From Marinobacter sp. 1-4A (lineage in GTDB: Bacteria > Pseudomonadota > Gammaproteobacteria > Pseudomonadales > Oleiphilaceae): a stretch of DNA of 64,000 nt. The stretch is from contig NZ_VCGY01000003.1 of assembly GCF_016597725.1 (NCBI RefSeq), forward strand, positions 372,001 through 436,000, in the 5' to 3' direction. Positions within the stretch are counted from its first letter, which is position 1; each line of letters starts with the position of its first letter. Positions 35,606 through 46,932 of this stretch are shown piece by piece. The notes under the pieces are model-generated. The model was not told where the DNA came from. It ran no database searches and worked only from the letters and a program-made list of their open reading frames with translations. Position numbers and translations under genes: made by a program.

Positions 35606-36679
35606 ATGAGACACTCTTACTTTTTTGCCGCCATCTCACTCACACTCCTAAGCGGGTGCGGGATGGAGGATACTGGCCCAAGCGCATTCAACCCTGCCAC
35701 TAACGTAGACTTGGGCTTTTCAACATTTGATATTGAAAATACCGAAGCAGCACCCGACAACCTTAAACACACTCGGTTTTGGGATTTCTATCAGGGTATT
35801 CAACCCAGCGGCAGTGACGATAATGCCGATAACCGCGAGACGGCTAACGAGATTCGCAGCCATATTGACAGGTTTATTCGAGCCACCCGTACTGAAGATG
35901 GCAATAACTATAGAAAAGTACGCAACCCTCTCGACCTGATCAATCAAATCATTGCATCGAACCAAAGCACGAATTTCCGGGAAGGCCGGAAGTACATTAG
36001 CCAACGCATTGCTGATGGAGAGGCTGGCACCTACAACACTCGAGGAAATGGTGCACTTATTCGGTTTACGGAGCAGGATGCCGCACTGAGAGATTTGGCG
36101 CTGAACGAAAAACTATGGGTTTACCCAACATTGGACTGGAGATATCTACCCGCTAACGCTGAAGGCAATAGCTTGGAAGAAAAGGTTTACCGTACCATCC
36201 AGTATGTAAGCCGGAGCGTGGAACCAGAAGACATTGGTGCACAGCCAGAATTGGTTAGCGTCCTAGCCGGAAGCCGTTTTGATGCCAACAGCTTTGTCAC
36301 CAGCGGCTACAATAAGCCCGAGTTTGCTACCGCAGACTATGTTAGCCGCAATTTTGGGAGCATCGAACTGAGGCAAGAATTCATTCGGAATAAAACCGAC
36401 ACGCTTTTCATCAAAAGTGCTGACATCCGGGTCTTGGACCTGAATCGCTATGACGGCGTAAACCTGAGCGACTTGAGCCCTGACTGCCTGAGAGTTGACC
36501 TCAACTATGTGACGTCAACCGTAAGGATTTTTACATCCAACGGCGAACCAGCAGCGCTTGAAACTCCGACCACTGAAAACCCTAACCAAACTAGCCCAAA
36601 CCCAGCCTATTGCGACAATCTGCCAGATAGCGAAGCTATCATAAGCTGGGCTGCCACAGGGTCTCCAGCGCGTCAGTAA
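35606..36679 (+). CDS. Lipoprotein of unknown function
   Basis: 357 residues with a lipoprotein signal ending LLSGCG (C18). The remainder is soluble, polar and rich in Asn/Arg/Glu, with cysteines near the C terminus (SPDCLRVDL and PAYCDNLPD) that could form a disulfide. I do not recognise a domain. It is divergent from the hybrid kinase gene, sharing a 128-bp upstream region, and overlaps the convergent gene at 36673 by 7 bp. Confidence 0.75.
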   Translation: MRHSYFFAAISLTLLSGCGMEDTGPSAFNPATNVDLGFSTFDIENTEAAPDNLKHTRFWDFYQGIQPSGSDDNADNRETANEIRSHIDRFIRATRTEDGNNYRKVRNPLDLINQIIASNQSTNFREGRKYISQRIADGEAGTYNTRGNGALIRFTEQDAALRDLALNEKLWVYPTLDWRYLPANAEGNSLEEKVYRTIQYVSRSVEPEDIGAQPELVSVLAGSRFDANSFVTSGYNKPEFATADYVSRNFGSIELRQEFIRNKTDTLFIKSADIRVLDLNRYDGVNLSDLSPDCLRVDLNYVTSTVRIFTSNGEPAALETPTTENPNQTSPNPAYCDNLPDSEAIISWAATGSPARQ

Positions 36680-36930
36680 TGGCGCCACTCATCCAGTTCC
36701 CAGTTCTGAAGAAAGCCTTTTTTATGGTCAATCATGCGCTCGTAAGCTGAAATCATAACGGCTACATGGGGCGCTTTGGCCAAGCGTAAAGCCTCAATTC
36801 GACGCTCTAATCGCTCCACTTCGGTGCTCACTCTCTGATGCACGTGATTTCGTACACTGTCGTGATGGTCCAGACGAACCTGTCTGGTTGCCGGAGGCTG
36901 TTCATTGCGGGGCTTTTCGACGTTATCCAT
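36673..36930 (-). CDS. Small helical protein of unknown function
   Basis: 85 residues from the ATG at 36930. The frame extends to 37101, but that part covers the AT-rich upstream region. A charged helical core (STEVERLERRIEALRLAKA) and an aromatic C terminus. Upstream, TTGCAC (36980-36985) and GTGCAA (37000-37005) form an inverted repeat that may be an operator. Family not recognised. Confidence 0.55.
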   Translation of the reverse strand: MDNVEKPRNEQPPATRQVRLDHHDSVRNHVHQRVSTEVERLERRIEALRLAKAPHVAVMISAYERMIDHKKGFLQNWELDEWRHY

Positions 36931-37145
36931 TGCGTATCTCGTCCATTGAGTTGCAGTTATTCCTTGATCAAAATGTAGTTTGCACAACTGTCTGACAAAG
37001 TGCAACAAAATGAACACAGCTTCACTCTTATCGTCGCTCTCGGCTTCTTCATAGCAGCGGCCATACAATGGCCTCACACCCGAGAATCCTGACGAATCCA
37101 CTGCTATAGTTCCCGTTACTGTTTTTATAGCGATCAGGATTGTTT

Positions 37146-37490
37146 ATGAGCCAGACATCCGTTGCGGATACCCTAAGGGAATATCTTTCTCTGCTCGAAT
37201 TACTAGACGACGCCTACTGGGAAGCCTCCAGCATTGCCCATAAAGACCTGCTGTACGACATTATTAGCATCTTTAATCAGGAGGTCTCTGAGATAAACAA
37301 GCTCAGCATTCAGGACCACCATTATCCTTATGAAGTGATCACTGAAGGCATTCGGCGGGTTGTGCCCAAACTGGAAAGATTGGACGAAAGCCGCGAGGAA
37401 GTCATTCAGCGCACGCAGACGCTGACTGACTTTCGCGACATATTGTCATCGGTGCTCGGCATTCTCGAAGACCAACTTCGAACCCTGTAA
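37146..37490 (+). CDS. Small helical cytoplasmic protein of unknown function
   Basis: 114 residues from the ATG at 37146, with AGGA suitably placed. A TTG two codons earlier is possible. Entirely helical and acidic, without cysteines or membrane segments. I do not recognise the family. Convergent with the hydrolase gene, nine bases apart. Confidence 0.6.
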   Translation: MSQTSVADTLREYLSLLELLDDAYWEASSIAHKDLLYDIISIFNQEVSEINKLSIQDHHYPYEVITEGIRRVVPKLERLDESREEVIQRTQTLTDFRDILSSVLGILEDQLRTL

Positions 37491-37499
37491 GTCGCTGCC

Positions 37500-38786
37500 T
37501 CAGGCAGCAACTACAGGACGCTCATTTTCAGGGCGCAGTGGAAACTCGCGGCCGATGGTATAAATAAATTTAGCCAATGCCGGAATGTGGTGCCCAACGA
37601 TAGGAATTCCGGTATTGAGAAGGCTTACGGAAATATCCCGTGCGGCATCCGCCCAGCAAAACTTGTTGATGAGGCCAACATGCCCGAATGCATAGCGGCT
37701 TTTTTGCCCCCACAAACCAACGGGGTTGCCGCCGAGCATCAAGCCAGCGCTGAAACGCATCGGCATCAACATGGTACGGTCAATTTGTAGCGAGCCATAT
37801 TGCTGGATGGCTCGTCGTACAGTGAGTTCGCTGCAAATTCGCTTACCGTTCCAGGTACCGCCATTCAGCATCATCTGGAAGAAACGCCCCATTTCTTCAG
37901 CTGTGCCACACAGATTACCCGCAGGGATCACCGCTTCCTGAAACAGAGGATTATTGGTTACCTCTTCTACTGTCGAGATATCGCCACCTAGTGCGCGGTT
38001 TACGATCCAGGACACGGGAAACCGCGGTGTCGGGCCGGTTGCGTAGTTGGTGGCCAACTCATGCAAATTCTCTGGCTGAATCCCGTAAGTGAACCACTTC
38101 ATACCCATGGGCTGGCGAATGTGCTTGTCCAGATAGTTTTCAATGGTGTCGCCGGTTACCCTTTCGAGCACCCGCTGCAGCACATAGCCGCCGGTGATTG
38201 CATGGTACGCAACCTTGGCACCGTCTACAGCAATGGCTCTGGACTCACAGAGCAACCGCCAGATCTCTTCCTGATCCCACAGAACCTCTATGGGTGTCTC
38301 TTTCGGAATGGAAGGAATGCCGCCCCTGTGGGACAGGATTTGATGCACCGTGATGGTACGTTTGCCGTTTTGTGCAAACTCCGGGCAATAATAAGACACG
38401 GGGTCCATCAGGTTAACCAGCCCCTGCTCGACCAGCATGTGCATGAGCAACGCGGTAACCGCTTTGGAGGCAGAAAAGTAGCAAATAGGCGTGTCTGTGG
38501 TCATGGCAACAGTGGGCGTGCCCGCCGTATCGTGGGGGCCGTTACCACTGGCATGGCCAATTGCCCTGTGCAGTATCTGTTCACCCCTGTGGCGAACGGA
38601 TATCTGGATGCCTGGGTGGACACCGGTGCGATACAAGGCTTCAACGCTTTTCCATATAGCGTTTACGGTGCGGGTATCAACACCAACAGCTTCCGGTTTT
38701 TCACCAGCTGTATCGCGATGGGTAACGCTAGATAAATCCTTGGGAACCTTGCAACTGTGCAGTGCACGACGGGCTATTGGGTTCAT
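37500..38786 (-). CDS. Serine hydrolase of the class C beta-lactamase/esterase VIII family
   Basis: 428 residues without a signal peptide, so probably cytoplasmic. Nucleophile motif S-x-x-K is SASK (FSASKAVTALLMHML). The tyrosine motif is YHAITGG in place of YxN, and GHVG near the C terminus replaces the KTG box. Such proteins are esterases or peptidases more often than lactamases. Substrate unknown. It is divergent from ybaK, sharing a 112-bp interval. Confidence 0.85.
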   Translation of the reverse strand: MNPIARRALHSCKVPKDLSSVTHRDTAGEKPEAVGVDTRTVNAIWKSVEALYRTGVHPGIQISVRHRGEQILHRAIGHASGNGPHDTAGTPTVAMTTDTPICYFSASKAVTALLMHMLVEQGLVNLMDPVSYYCPEFAQNGKRTITVHQILSHRGGIPSIPKETPIEVLWDQEEIWRLLCESRAIAVDGAKVAYHAITGGYVLQRVLERVTGDTIENYLDKHIRQPMGMKWFTYGIQPENLHELATNYATGPTPRFPVSWIVNRALGGDISTVEEVTNNPLFQEAVIPAGNLCGTAEEMGRFFQMMLNGGTWNGKRICSELTVRRAIQQYGSLQIDRTMLMPMRFSAGLMLGGNPVGLWGQKSRYAFGHVGLINKFCWADAARDISVSLLNTGIPIVGHHIPALAKFIYTIGREFPLRPENERPVVAA

Positions 38787-38898
38787 CAGGTACGCCTTGA
38801 TATTGGTGACAGTTTTTATTCAATCTTAGAGCTGCTCAAATCTCAAGTTATCATAGACTGTTGAGCATTAGAAAAACCAACGATTTCAGGAGCAAACT

Positions 38899-39369
38899 AT
38901 GACGCCCGGTATCGATGCGGCGAGTAAAGCTGGCATTTTCCACACTATTCATGAATATGACCACGACCCGGGCAGCGCAGGATACGGCAACGAAGCTGCA
39001 GATAAGCTCGGCGTGGATCCGGCACGAATATTCAAAACGCTGGTGGTCGCTGTGGATAGCAAAACCTTGGCAGTGGGCGTGGTTCCGGTTACAGGCATGC
39101 TAAGTATGAAGCTGATCGCGAAGGCAGCCGGCGGCAAAAAAGCGGTCATGGCCGACCCACAAGAAGTCCAGCGCCGCACCGGCTATGTATTGGGAGGTGT
39201 TAGCCCACTAGGCCAAAAGAACCGTTTAAAAACCTTCATTGATGCCTCTGCTGAAAGCTTTGAAACCGTTTATGTGAGCGCTGGCCGACGCGGGTTGGAG
39301 ATAGAACTCTCACCTGGTGACTTGGCCAGACTGACCAATGGAACGCTGGTACCGCTGCAGCAATCATAA
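38899..39369 (+). CDS. ybaK: Cys-tRNA(Pro)/Cys-tRNA(Cys) deacylase, YbaK type
   Basis: 156 residues of the YbaK/ProRS-associated editing fold, with the conserved lysine in ARIFKTLVV and the GYVLGGVSPLG loop characteristic of YbaK. It removes cysteine mischarged onto tRNA-Pro. Monocistronic and closed by a strong terminator shared with icd. Confidence 0.92.
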   Translation: MTPGIDAASKAGIFHTIHEYDHDPGSAGYGNEAADKLGVDPARIFKTLVVAVDSKTLAVGVVPVTGMLSMKLIAKAAGGKKAVMADPQEVQRRTGYVLGGVSPLGQKNRLKTFIDASAESFETVYVSAGRRGLEIELSPGDLARLTNGTLVPLQQS

Positions 39370-39408
39370 AAAAACCCGGAGAGCCGAGTAAGGGCTTTCC
39401 GGGTTTTT
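39368..39408. terminator. Bidirectional terminator between ybaK and icd
   Basis: AAAAACCCGG (39370-39379) pairs with CCGGGTTTTT (39399-39408), with an inner GAGCC/GGGCTT extension. A-run on one side and T-run on the other serve both converging genes. Confidence 0.93.
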
Positions 39409-39448
39409 ATCTCGGGCGCTCAGACGTAATGCCGGGCGCCTTCTTGGA

Positions 39449-41692
39449 TTACTTCACCGATGCGCGGGCATCCTTCAGAATCCGGTTGAAGGTTTCACTC
39501 GGCTGCATTACAGCTTCCACCTTTTCTGCAGGTGGATGGTAGTAACCGCCGATATCCGCCGGATGACCCTGGATAACACTCATTTCTTCCAGAATCTTGT
39601 CCTTATTTTCTTCCAGCTGCTTCGACATATTGGTGAAGAACTCTTTCAACTCCTTGTCGCTGTCCTGATTAGCCAGCTCTTCTGCCCAGTAACGCGCCAA
39701 GTGGAAATGGCTGCCACGGTTATCCAGCTCACCGGTGACCCGTGACGGCGACTGGTTGTTTTCCAGCAGGCGCTCGGTAGCTTTATCCAACGTCTGGCCC
39801 AGCAGGCGCGCACGGTTGTTATCGTGCTTCTCGCCCAACTCATCCAGTGATACGGCAATGGCCAGAAATTCACCCAGAGAATCCCAGCGTAGGTGATCTT
39901 CCTGCAACAACTGCTGTACGTGCTTGGGTGCAGAGCCGCCAGCGCCGGTTTCGTAGAGGCCACCACCATTTAGCAGAGGCACAATCGACAGCATCTTGGC
40001 GCTGGTGCCCAGCTCCAGAATCGGGAAGAGGTCGGTGAGATAGTCACGCAGTACGTTGCCGGTTACAGAAATCGTATCCAGACCGCGAATCAGGCGCTCC
40101 ATTGTCCAGCGAATGGCCCGCACAGGAGACTCGAGGCGAATGTGCAGGCCTTCGGTGTCGTGATCTTTCAGGTACGTGTTTACCTTCTTGATCAGCTCGG
40201 CATCATGCGGGCGTTCGTCGTCAAGCCAGAACACGGCTGGCATGCCGGTGGCGCGGGCACGGCTAACGGCCAGCTTGACCCAGTCGCGGATTGGCAGGTC
40301 TTTGGTTTGGCAAGCGCGCCAGATATCACCTTTTTCTACATTGTGCTCAGTCAGCACGGTGCCGTCTTCAGCGACAACACGCACAATGCCGTCTTCCTTG
40401 ATTTCAAAGGTCTTGTCGTGGGAGCCGTATTCTTCTGCCTTCTGCGCCATCAGGCCTACGTTCGGCACGGTTCCCATGGTGGTGGGATCAAAAGCACCGT
40501 GGGTTTTGCAGAAGTTGATCATTTCCTGGTAAATCGTGGCGTAGGTGGACTCAGGCATCACCGCCTTGGTGTCCTTGAGCTTGCCATCGCGGGCCCACAT
40601 CTTGCCGGAGTTACGAATCATCGCGGGCATGGAGGCATCAACAATCACGTCGCTCGGTACGTGCAGGTTGGTCACGCCTTTTACGGAATCCACCATGGCG
40701 ATTTCCGGGCGGTGCTCGTAGGTCTTGTGCAGGGTTTCCTGAATCTCTTCCTGCTTCGACTCGGGCAACTGCTTGATTTTCTCAAGTACAGAGGAAAGGC
40801 CGTTGTTCGGATTTACACCAATTTCGTCAAACAGCTCGCCATACTTATCGAAAAGCTCCTTGTAGTAAATCTTCACCGCGTGACCAAACACGATCGGGTG
40901 GGAGATTTTCATCATGGTAGCTTTTACGTGCAGGGAGAACATTACCCCGGTTTTTTCGCAGTCTTCGATGGCTTCTTCAAAAAATTTGCAGAGCGCATTC
41001 TTGCTCATGAACATGCCATCAAGCACTTCGCCTTCCTGCAGTGGCAAGTCGGACTTGAGGACAGTTTGCTCACCTTTTTTGTTCTCGAAAACGATGCGGG
41101 CGTTGGTAGCCTTGTCGAGAGTGATGGACTGCTCGTTGGAGTAAAAGTCGCCCCCGCGCATATGCGCCACGTGAGTACGTGAAGCCGGGCTCCACTCACC
41201 CATTGTGTGGGGGTATTTACGGGCAAACGCTTTCACCGCAGTGGGTGCGCGACGATCGGAGTTACCTTCTCGCAAAACCGGATTCACGGCGCTGCCAAGT
41301 ACTTTGGCGTAGCGGGCTGTGATCTCTTTTTCTTCGTCGGTTTGCGGGTTTTCCTTGTACTCGGGAACCTTATAGCCCTGATCGTTCAGCTCTTTGATCG
41401 CTGCGCGCAACTGCGGTATGGAAGCAGAGATGTTTGGCAGCTTGATGATGTTGGCATCAGGGTCTTTGGTGTACTCGCCCAACTCTGACAGGGCGTCGGG
41501 TACGCGCTGGCTTTCCTCAAGGTGATCCGGAAAGATAGCCAATATACGCGCCGCAAGGGATATGTCGCTGGTTTCAAATTCGATACCAGCTGGTTTGGCG
41601 TAGGTTTCCAGTATGGGTAAAAGTGACCGAGTGGCGAGGGCTGGTGCTTCGTCGGTCAGTGTGTAGACAATCTTTGCTTTGGATGATGTCAT
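39449..41692 (-). CDS. icd: Monomeric NADP-dependent isocitrate dehydrogenase
   Basis: 747 residues from the ATG at 41692, with GAGGA six bases upstream. The frame to 41770 adds 26 residues with no family match. The protein is the large monomeric IDH found in many marine and cold-adapted bacteria, not the dimeric 416-residue type. It has the substrate-site [16 protein letters not shown] region and the NADP-binding [10 protein letters not shown] segment of that family. It converts isocitrate to 2-oxoglutarate in the TCA cycle. A 9-bp inverted repeat lies across the promoter region at 41758-41800. Confidence 0.96.
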   Translation of the reverse strand: MTSSKAKIVYTLTDEAPALATRSLLPILETYAKPAGIEFETSDISLAARILAIFPDHLEESQRVPDALSELGEYTKDPDANIIKLPNISASIPQLRAAIKELNDQGYKVPEYKENPQTDEEKEITARYAKVLGSAVNPVLREGNSDRRAPTAVKAFARKYPHTMGEWSPASRTHVAHMRGGDFYSNEQSITLDKATNARIVFENKKGEQTVLKSDLPLQEGEVLDGMFMSKNALCKFFEEAIEDCEKTGVMFSLHVKATMMKISHPIVFGHAVKIYYKELFDKYGELFDEIGVNPNNGLSSVLEKIKQLPESKQEEIQETLHKTYEHRPEIAMVDSVKGVTNLHVPSDVIVDASMPAMIRNSGKMWARDGKLKDTKAVMPESTYATIYQEMINFCKTHGAFDPTTMGTVPNVGLMAQKAEEYGSHDKTFEIKEDGIVRVVAEDGTVLTEHNVEKGDIWRACQTKDLPIRDWVKLAVSRARATGMPAVFWLDDERPHDAELIKKVNTYLKDHDTEGLHIRLESPVRAIRWTMERLIRGLDTISVTGNVLRDYLTDLFPILELGTSAKMLSIVPLLNGGGLYETGAGGSAPKHVQQLLQEDHLRWDSLGEFLAIAVSLDELGEKHDNNRARLLGQTLDKATERLLENNQSPSRVTGELDNRGSHFHLARYWAEELANQDSDKELKEFFTNMSKQLEENKDKILEEMSVIQGHPADIGGYYHPPAEKVEAVMQPSETFNRILKDARASVK

Positions 41693-41757
41693 TTTCGTCC
41701 TCAGGCTAATAGGTGGGTTCAGGACGGTCATGGCTGGATCTTCCGTCTTGTGAACGG

Positions 41758-41800
41758 TAGGTCTATGCAATGACTGATTTTTAAACTTTTGATAGACCTA
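41758..41800. promoter_or_regulatory. 9-bp inverted repeat upstream of icd
   Basis: TAGGTCTAT (41758-41766) and ATAGACCTA (41792-41800) are perfect inverted copies, 34 bp between centres and 66-108 bp before the icd start. A second, overlapping pair CTAAGAT/ATCTTAG lies at 41801-41841. A two-site operator for an unknown regulator is plausible. Confidence 0.4.
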
Positions 41801-41841
41801 CTAAGATAGCATTTTTTTGTAATCTCTGGTTACGATCTTAG

Positions 41842-42012
41842 TATAAGAACGGACTAAAAACCCTTGATCTTCGGTAACTGGGCGAACAAAAGGTGGGATT
41901 TTACGAAACTTTCTAACATTTGAGCGATTAACTCGGGAGTAGCGCGCTGGGGTTAATGCCTCCCAAAACACGCTCCTTGCGGCACATCCATGTGACGCTT
42001 GGGCTCCGCCCC
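41842..42012. other. Gene-free stretch between acetoacetyl-CoA synthetase and icd
   Basis: No coding frame with family resemblance, no strong terminator and no RNA gene that I can recognise. It must hold the icd promoter (leftward) and the 3' end of the dctP-to-synthetase transcript. GGGAG (41935) and CTCCC (41960) form only a weak stem. Confidence 0.5.
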
Positions 42013-44004
<1,992 letters not shown>

Positions 44005-44020
44005 CCGTCGCTCCTGTTAC

Positions 44021-44800
44021 TTACTGCATGTGCCAGCCGTGGCTGACAACGATAGATTGGCCAGTGAGTGCGGCCGAAGGAAAGGCCGCAAGATGCACGG
44101 CCATTTCGGAAACATCTTCCAAGGTAGTGAACTTGCCGTCCACTGTGTTCTTCAACATAACCTTGCTGATGACTTCCTCTTCAGAAATACCAAGCTCCTT
44201 TGCCTGTTCCGGAATCTGTTTGTCAACGAGCGGCGTTCTTACAAAGCCCGGGCAGATAATATTACTGCGCACGCCGTGCTCCGCGCCTTCTTTGGCAACC
44301 GCGCGACACAAACCCAGCATGCCATGCTTTGCAGCCACATAAGGCGACTTCAGGGGTGAGGCCTCCAGTGAATGCACAGACCCCATATACAGCATAGTAC
44401 CTCCACCACCTGCGTACATCTGTCTGAGCGCAGCACGGGTTACCAGAAAGGCGCCATCAAGGTGCACGTTGATGACCCGGCGCCAGTCCGCATACGCCAG
44501 TTTATGTACCGGATCTATATGCTGAATACCGGCATTGGCCACGGCGATGTCCAAGCCGCCCCATGCTTCCACAAGGGTGGCAACACCGGCATCGACGGCA
44601 GCCTCATCAGTCACATCCATGGCCAGAGCCATTGCAGTGCCGCCCGCTTTTTCTATGGCATCAACAGCCTCTTGGGCGCTTTCCAGAGTAAGGTCGGCTA
44701 CAGCTACACGGGCGCCTTCGCGGCCATAGTGTTCTGCGATTGCACGGCCTATACCGCGCCCGGCTCCTGTAATCAGGGCTATTTGGTTTTCTAATCGCAT
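44021..44800 (-). CDS. bdhA: D-3-hydroxybutyrate dehydrogenase
   Basis: 259 residues, an SDR with [16 protein letters not shown] at the N terminus, [10 protein letters not shown], the catalytic serine in [16 protein letters not shown] and YVAAKHG as Tyr-x3-Lys. The HIDPV and [13 protein letters not shown] segments are typical of bacterial 3-hydroxybutyrate dehydrogenase. It oxidises (R)-3-hydroxybutyrate to acetoacetate with NAD+. Start ATG follows AGGAGA. It lies 12 bp after dctM and 16 bp before the synthetase, which supports the substrate assignment. Confidence 0.92.
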   Translation of the reverse strand: MRLENQIALITGAGRGIGRAIAEHYGREGARVAVADLTLESAQEAVDAIEKAGGTAMALAMDVTDEAAVDAGVATLVEAWGGLDIAVANAGIQHIDPVHKLAYADWRRVINVHLDGAFLVTRAALRQMYAGGGGTMLYMGSVHSLEASPLKSPYVAAKHGMLGLCRAVAKEGAEHGVRSNIICPGFVRTPLVDKQIPEQAKELGISEEEVISKVMLKNTVDGKFTTLEDVSEMAVHLAAFPSAALTGQSIVVSHGWHMQ

Positions 44801-44812
44801 CGTTGTCTCTCC

Positions 44813-46177
44813 TTAGTCGTAAGCCACGCCGGGCAGCCAGGTCGCGATCTCGGGCACTAGGAATACAATGGCCAGTGCGATCAGCTGAATAACAATGAAG
44901 GGTATAACGCCCTTATAGATGTCGATCACCGTGATTTCCGGCGGCGCTACACCTTTGATGTAAAACAGAGCAAAGCCTACCGGTGGCGTCAAAAACGACG
45001 TTTGCAGGCACATGGCAAAGAGGATGGTAAACCACACCAAGTCAAATCCGAGATGTTGTACAACCGGTGCCACCAGCGGAAGAATAATCAGTGTAATTTC
45101 AACCCAGTCGAGGAAGAAACCAAGCAAGAACACTGCAAACAGAATGGTCAACACCACGCCGTAGGGCCCGAATGGTAGGCCCAACAGTGCATCTTTGATT
45201 ACTTCATCGCCACCAAGGCCGCGCAACACCACAGAGAAAGCCGTTGCGCCGAGAAAAATAGCAAAGATAAACGCAGACGTTCGTGTGGTTTGCTGTATTG
45301 ATGAGCGCAGAACCTTCATGTTCAACCGCCGTGCCATCACAGCCAGCAATAGAGCACCCAAGGCGCCGACACCGGACGCTTCCGTGGGCGTGGCTATGCC
45401 AGCAAAAATAGAACCGAGCACACCGAGAATCAGCGCAGCTGTCGGCAAAACTGCCTTGGCGACGTCCCAAACTATGCTCCAGGATACTTTCTCCGTGCCT
45501 TCCGGCACTGGCGCGATGTGCGGCTGCAACAGCGGCCGGATCATGGCATAGGCAACGTACATGGCACCCAATAGCAAACCGGGCAGGAAGGCACCCATAA
45601 ACAAATCACCCACGGAGGCTTCGGGAACCGCCAGTCGGTCAGCCATCAGCACCAACATTATGGAAGGAGGAATCAGGATCCCAAGGGTGCCCGTGGCGCA
45701 GGCTGTGCCAACTGCAAACCCTTTGTCATACTTGTTTTCCATCATCACGGGCAAGGAAAGCATGCCCAGCAGCACCACGGACGCACCAATAATGCCGGTG
45801 GTCGCTGCCAGCAGTACGCCAATAATAATGACCGTTACCGCATAGCCGCCACGCACAGCACCAAACAGCTTTACCATGCTATTCATCAGTCGCTCAGCAA
45901 CACCAGACTGATCGAGCATGATGCCCATAAAGATAAACATGGGCAGCGCTACCAGAGTTTCACTGTTAACAACTTTCCACACGCGCTCGGGCATTAGTCC
46001 CATGGATGACACATAATCGAACCACAGATTGGCGCCAAAATTCTCAACGGCCACCACACCGATAACCGTCCAGATAACGGCAGTACCACCCAACACCCAG
46101 GCAACCGGAAAACCGGTCATCAATAAGGCCCCGAACGTCAGGAACATACCAATCACAAATAAGGTTTCAAGCTCCAT
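44813..46177 (-). CDS. dctM: TRAP transporter large permease
   Basis: 454 residues with about 12 membrane helices, the size and pattern of the DctM/SiaM ion-coupled subunit, including FIFMGIMLDQSGVAERLM and PPSIMLVLMAD. It starts on the last base of the dctQ stop (TGATG). Together with DctP and DctQ it would import an organic acid with Na+. The neighbouring bdhA and synthetase genes point to 3-hydroxybutyrate. Confidence 0.93.
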   Translation of the reverse strand: MELETLFVIGMFLTFGALLMTGFPVAWVLGGTAVIWTVIGVVAVENFGANLWFDYVSSMGLMPERVWKVVNSETLVALPMFIFMGIMLDQSGVAERLMNSMVKLFGAVRGGYAVTVIIIGVLLAATTGIIGASVVLLGMLSLPVMMENKYDKGFAVGTACATGTLGILIPPSIMLVLMADRLAVPEASVGDLFMGAFLPGLLLGAMYVAYAMIRPLLQPHIAPVPEGTEKVSWSIVWDVAKAVLPTAALILGVLGSIFAGIATPTEASGVGALGALLLAVMARRLNMKVLRSSIQQTTRTSAFIFAIFLGATAFSVVLRGLGGDEVIKDALLGLPFGPYGVVLTILFAVFLLGFFLDWVEITLIILPLVAPVVQHLGFDLVWFTILFAMCLQTSFLTPPVGFALFYIKGVAPPEITVIDIYKGVIPFIVIQLIALAIVFLVPEIATWLPGVAYD

Positions 46178-46815
46178 CAGGACACATCCTCTTTCTTGTT
46201 ATTGCTGGTATCGACAGAGATGGGCTTCGGAAAACCAAAAAGCAGCGCGGTAACTTTTAGCAAGCGCGATAGCGCGGCAATCGCCAGAAGAATAAAAGAC
46301 AGTGCCACAACGCCTTTGAGAACCCAGCGGTAAGGAAGCCCGGCAGGCGCCTGACTGGTCTCGCCCTGCTGCCAGGAACTGAATGCGTAGGGGATCATCT
46401 CGTAAACCGCCAACCCGAGAAACGGTAATAGCAGGAATAGCAGGCCAAACAGTTCAACCCAGCCTTGGGCTCTCAAGGTCATGCGTTCATGAAGCACATC
46501 CACTCGCACGTGATCATCAACAACCAGGGTATAAGCCAGCCCCAGAAGCCAACCGATACCAGCCAAGTGCCACTGGACCTCCTCCAGTGTCACCGAGCCA
46601 TGCTCGAAGGCATAGCGACCAACCACCGCCCAGATGATTACGCCGGTTAGCACCACCCAGAGCCAAGAAGCACCCTTGCCTATTGCAGCGATTGCACGAT
46701 CGACCCACTGGCTAACACGGGTTGTTGGCAACACTGTGTGATGGTGAAGAAATTCACCGGCGTCGGGCACCTGTGCCCGCGAGTTTTGCGGTGAGTCTTT
46801 ATCAGACACCGTCAT
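46177..46815 (-). CDS. dctQ: TRAP transporter small permease
   Basis: 212 residues with four membrane helices and a longer than usual N-terminal cytoplasmic stretch of about 40 residues. Includes the LEEVQWHLAGIGWLLGLAYT segment typical of DctQ. It is translationally coupled to dctM and separated from dctP by 117 bp that contain a stable hairpin. Confidence 0.92.
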   Translation of the reverse strand: MTVSDKDSPQNSRAQVPDAGEFLHHHTVLPTTRVSQWVDRAIAAIGKGASWLWVVLTGVIIWAVVGRYAFEHGSVTLEEVQWHLAGIGWLLGLAYTLVVDDHVRVDVLHERMTLRAQGWVELFGLLFLLLPFLGLAVYEMIPYAFSSWQQGETSQAPAGLPYRWVLKGVVALSFILLAIAALSRLLKVTALLFGFPKPISVDTSNNKKEDVS

Positions 46816-46892
46816 AGAATAAATCCCCGCTCAGAAAACCTATGCTGCGAAACAAGGATGACCCCGAAGGGCCATCCAGACTTGGTTAGAGA

Positions 46893-46913
46893 GCACCGGT
46901 ATTTTTCCGGTGC
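46893..46913 (-). terminator. Intercistronic hairpin between dctP and dctQ
   Basis: GCACCGG (46893-46899) and CCGGTGC (46907-46913) form a perfect 7-bp stem with a 7-nt loop and no U-run on the transcribed strand. Such stems often stabilise the upstream mRNA, raising binding-protein level over permease level, or cause partial termination. Confidence 0.6.
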
Positions 46914-46932
46914 CTCAGATCAGCCCCGGACT

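Noticed and set aside
40142..41182. 346-codon plus-strand open frame opposite icd
   Set aside because: Shadow of the strongly conserved icd gene. No recognisable protein.
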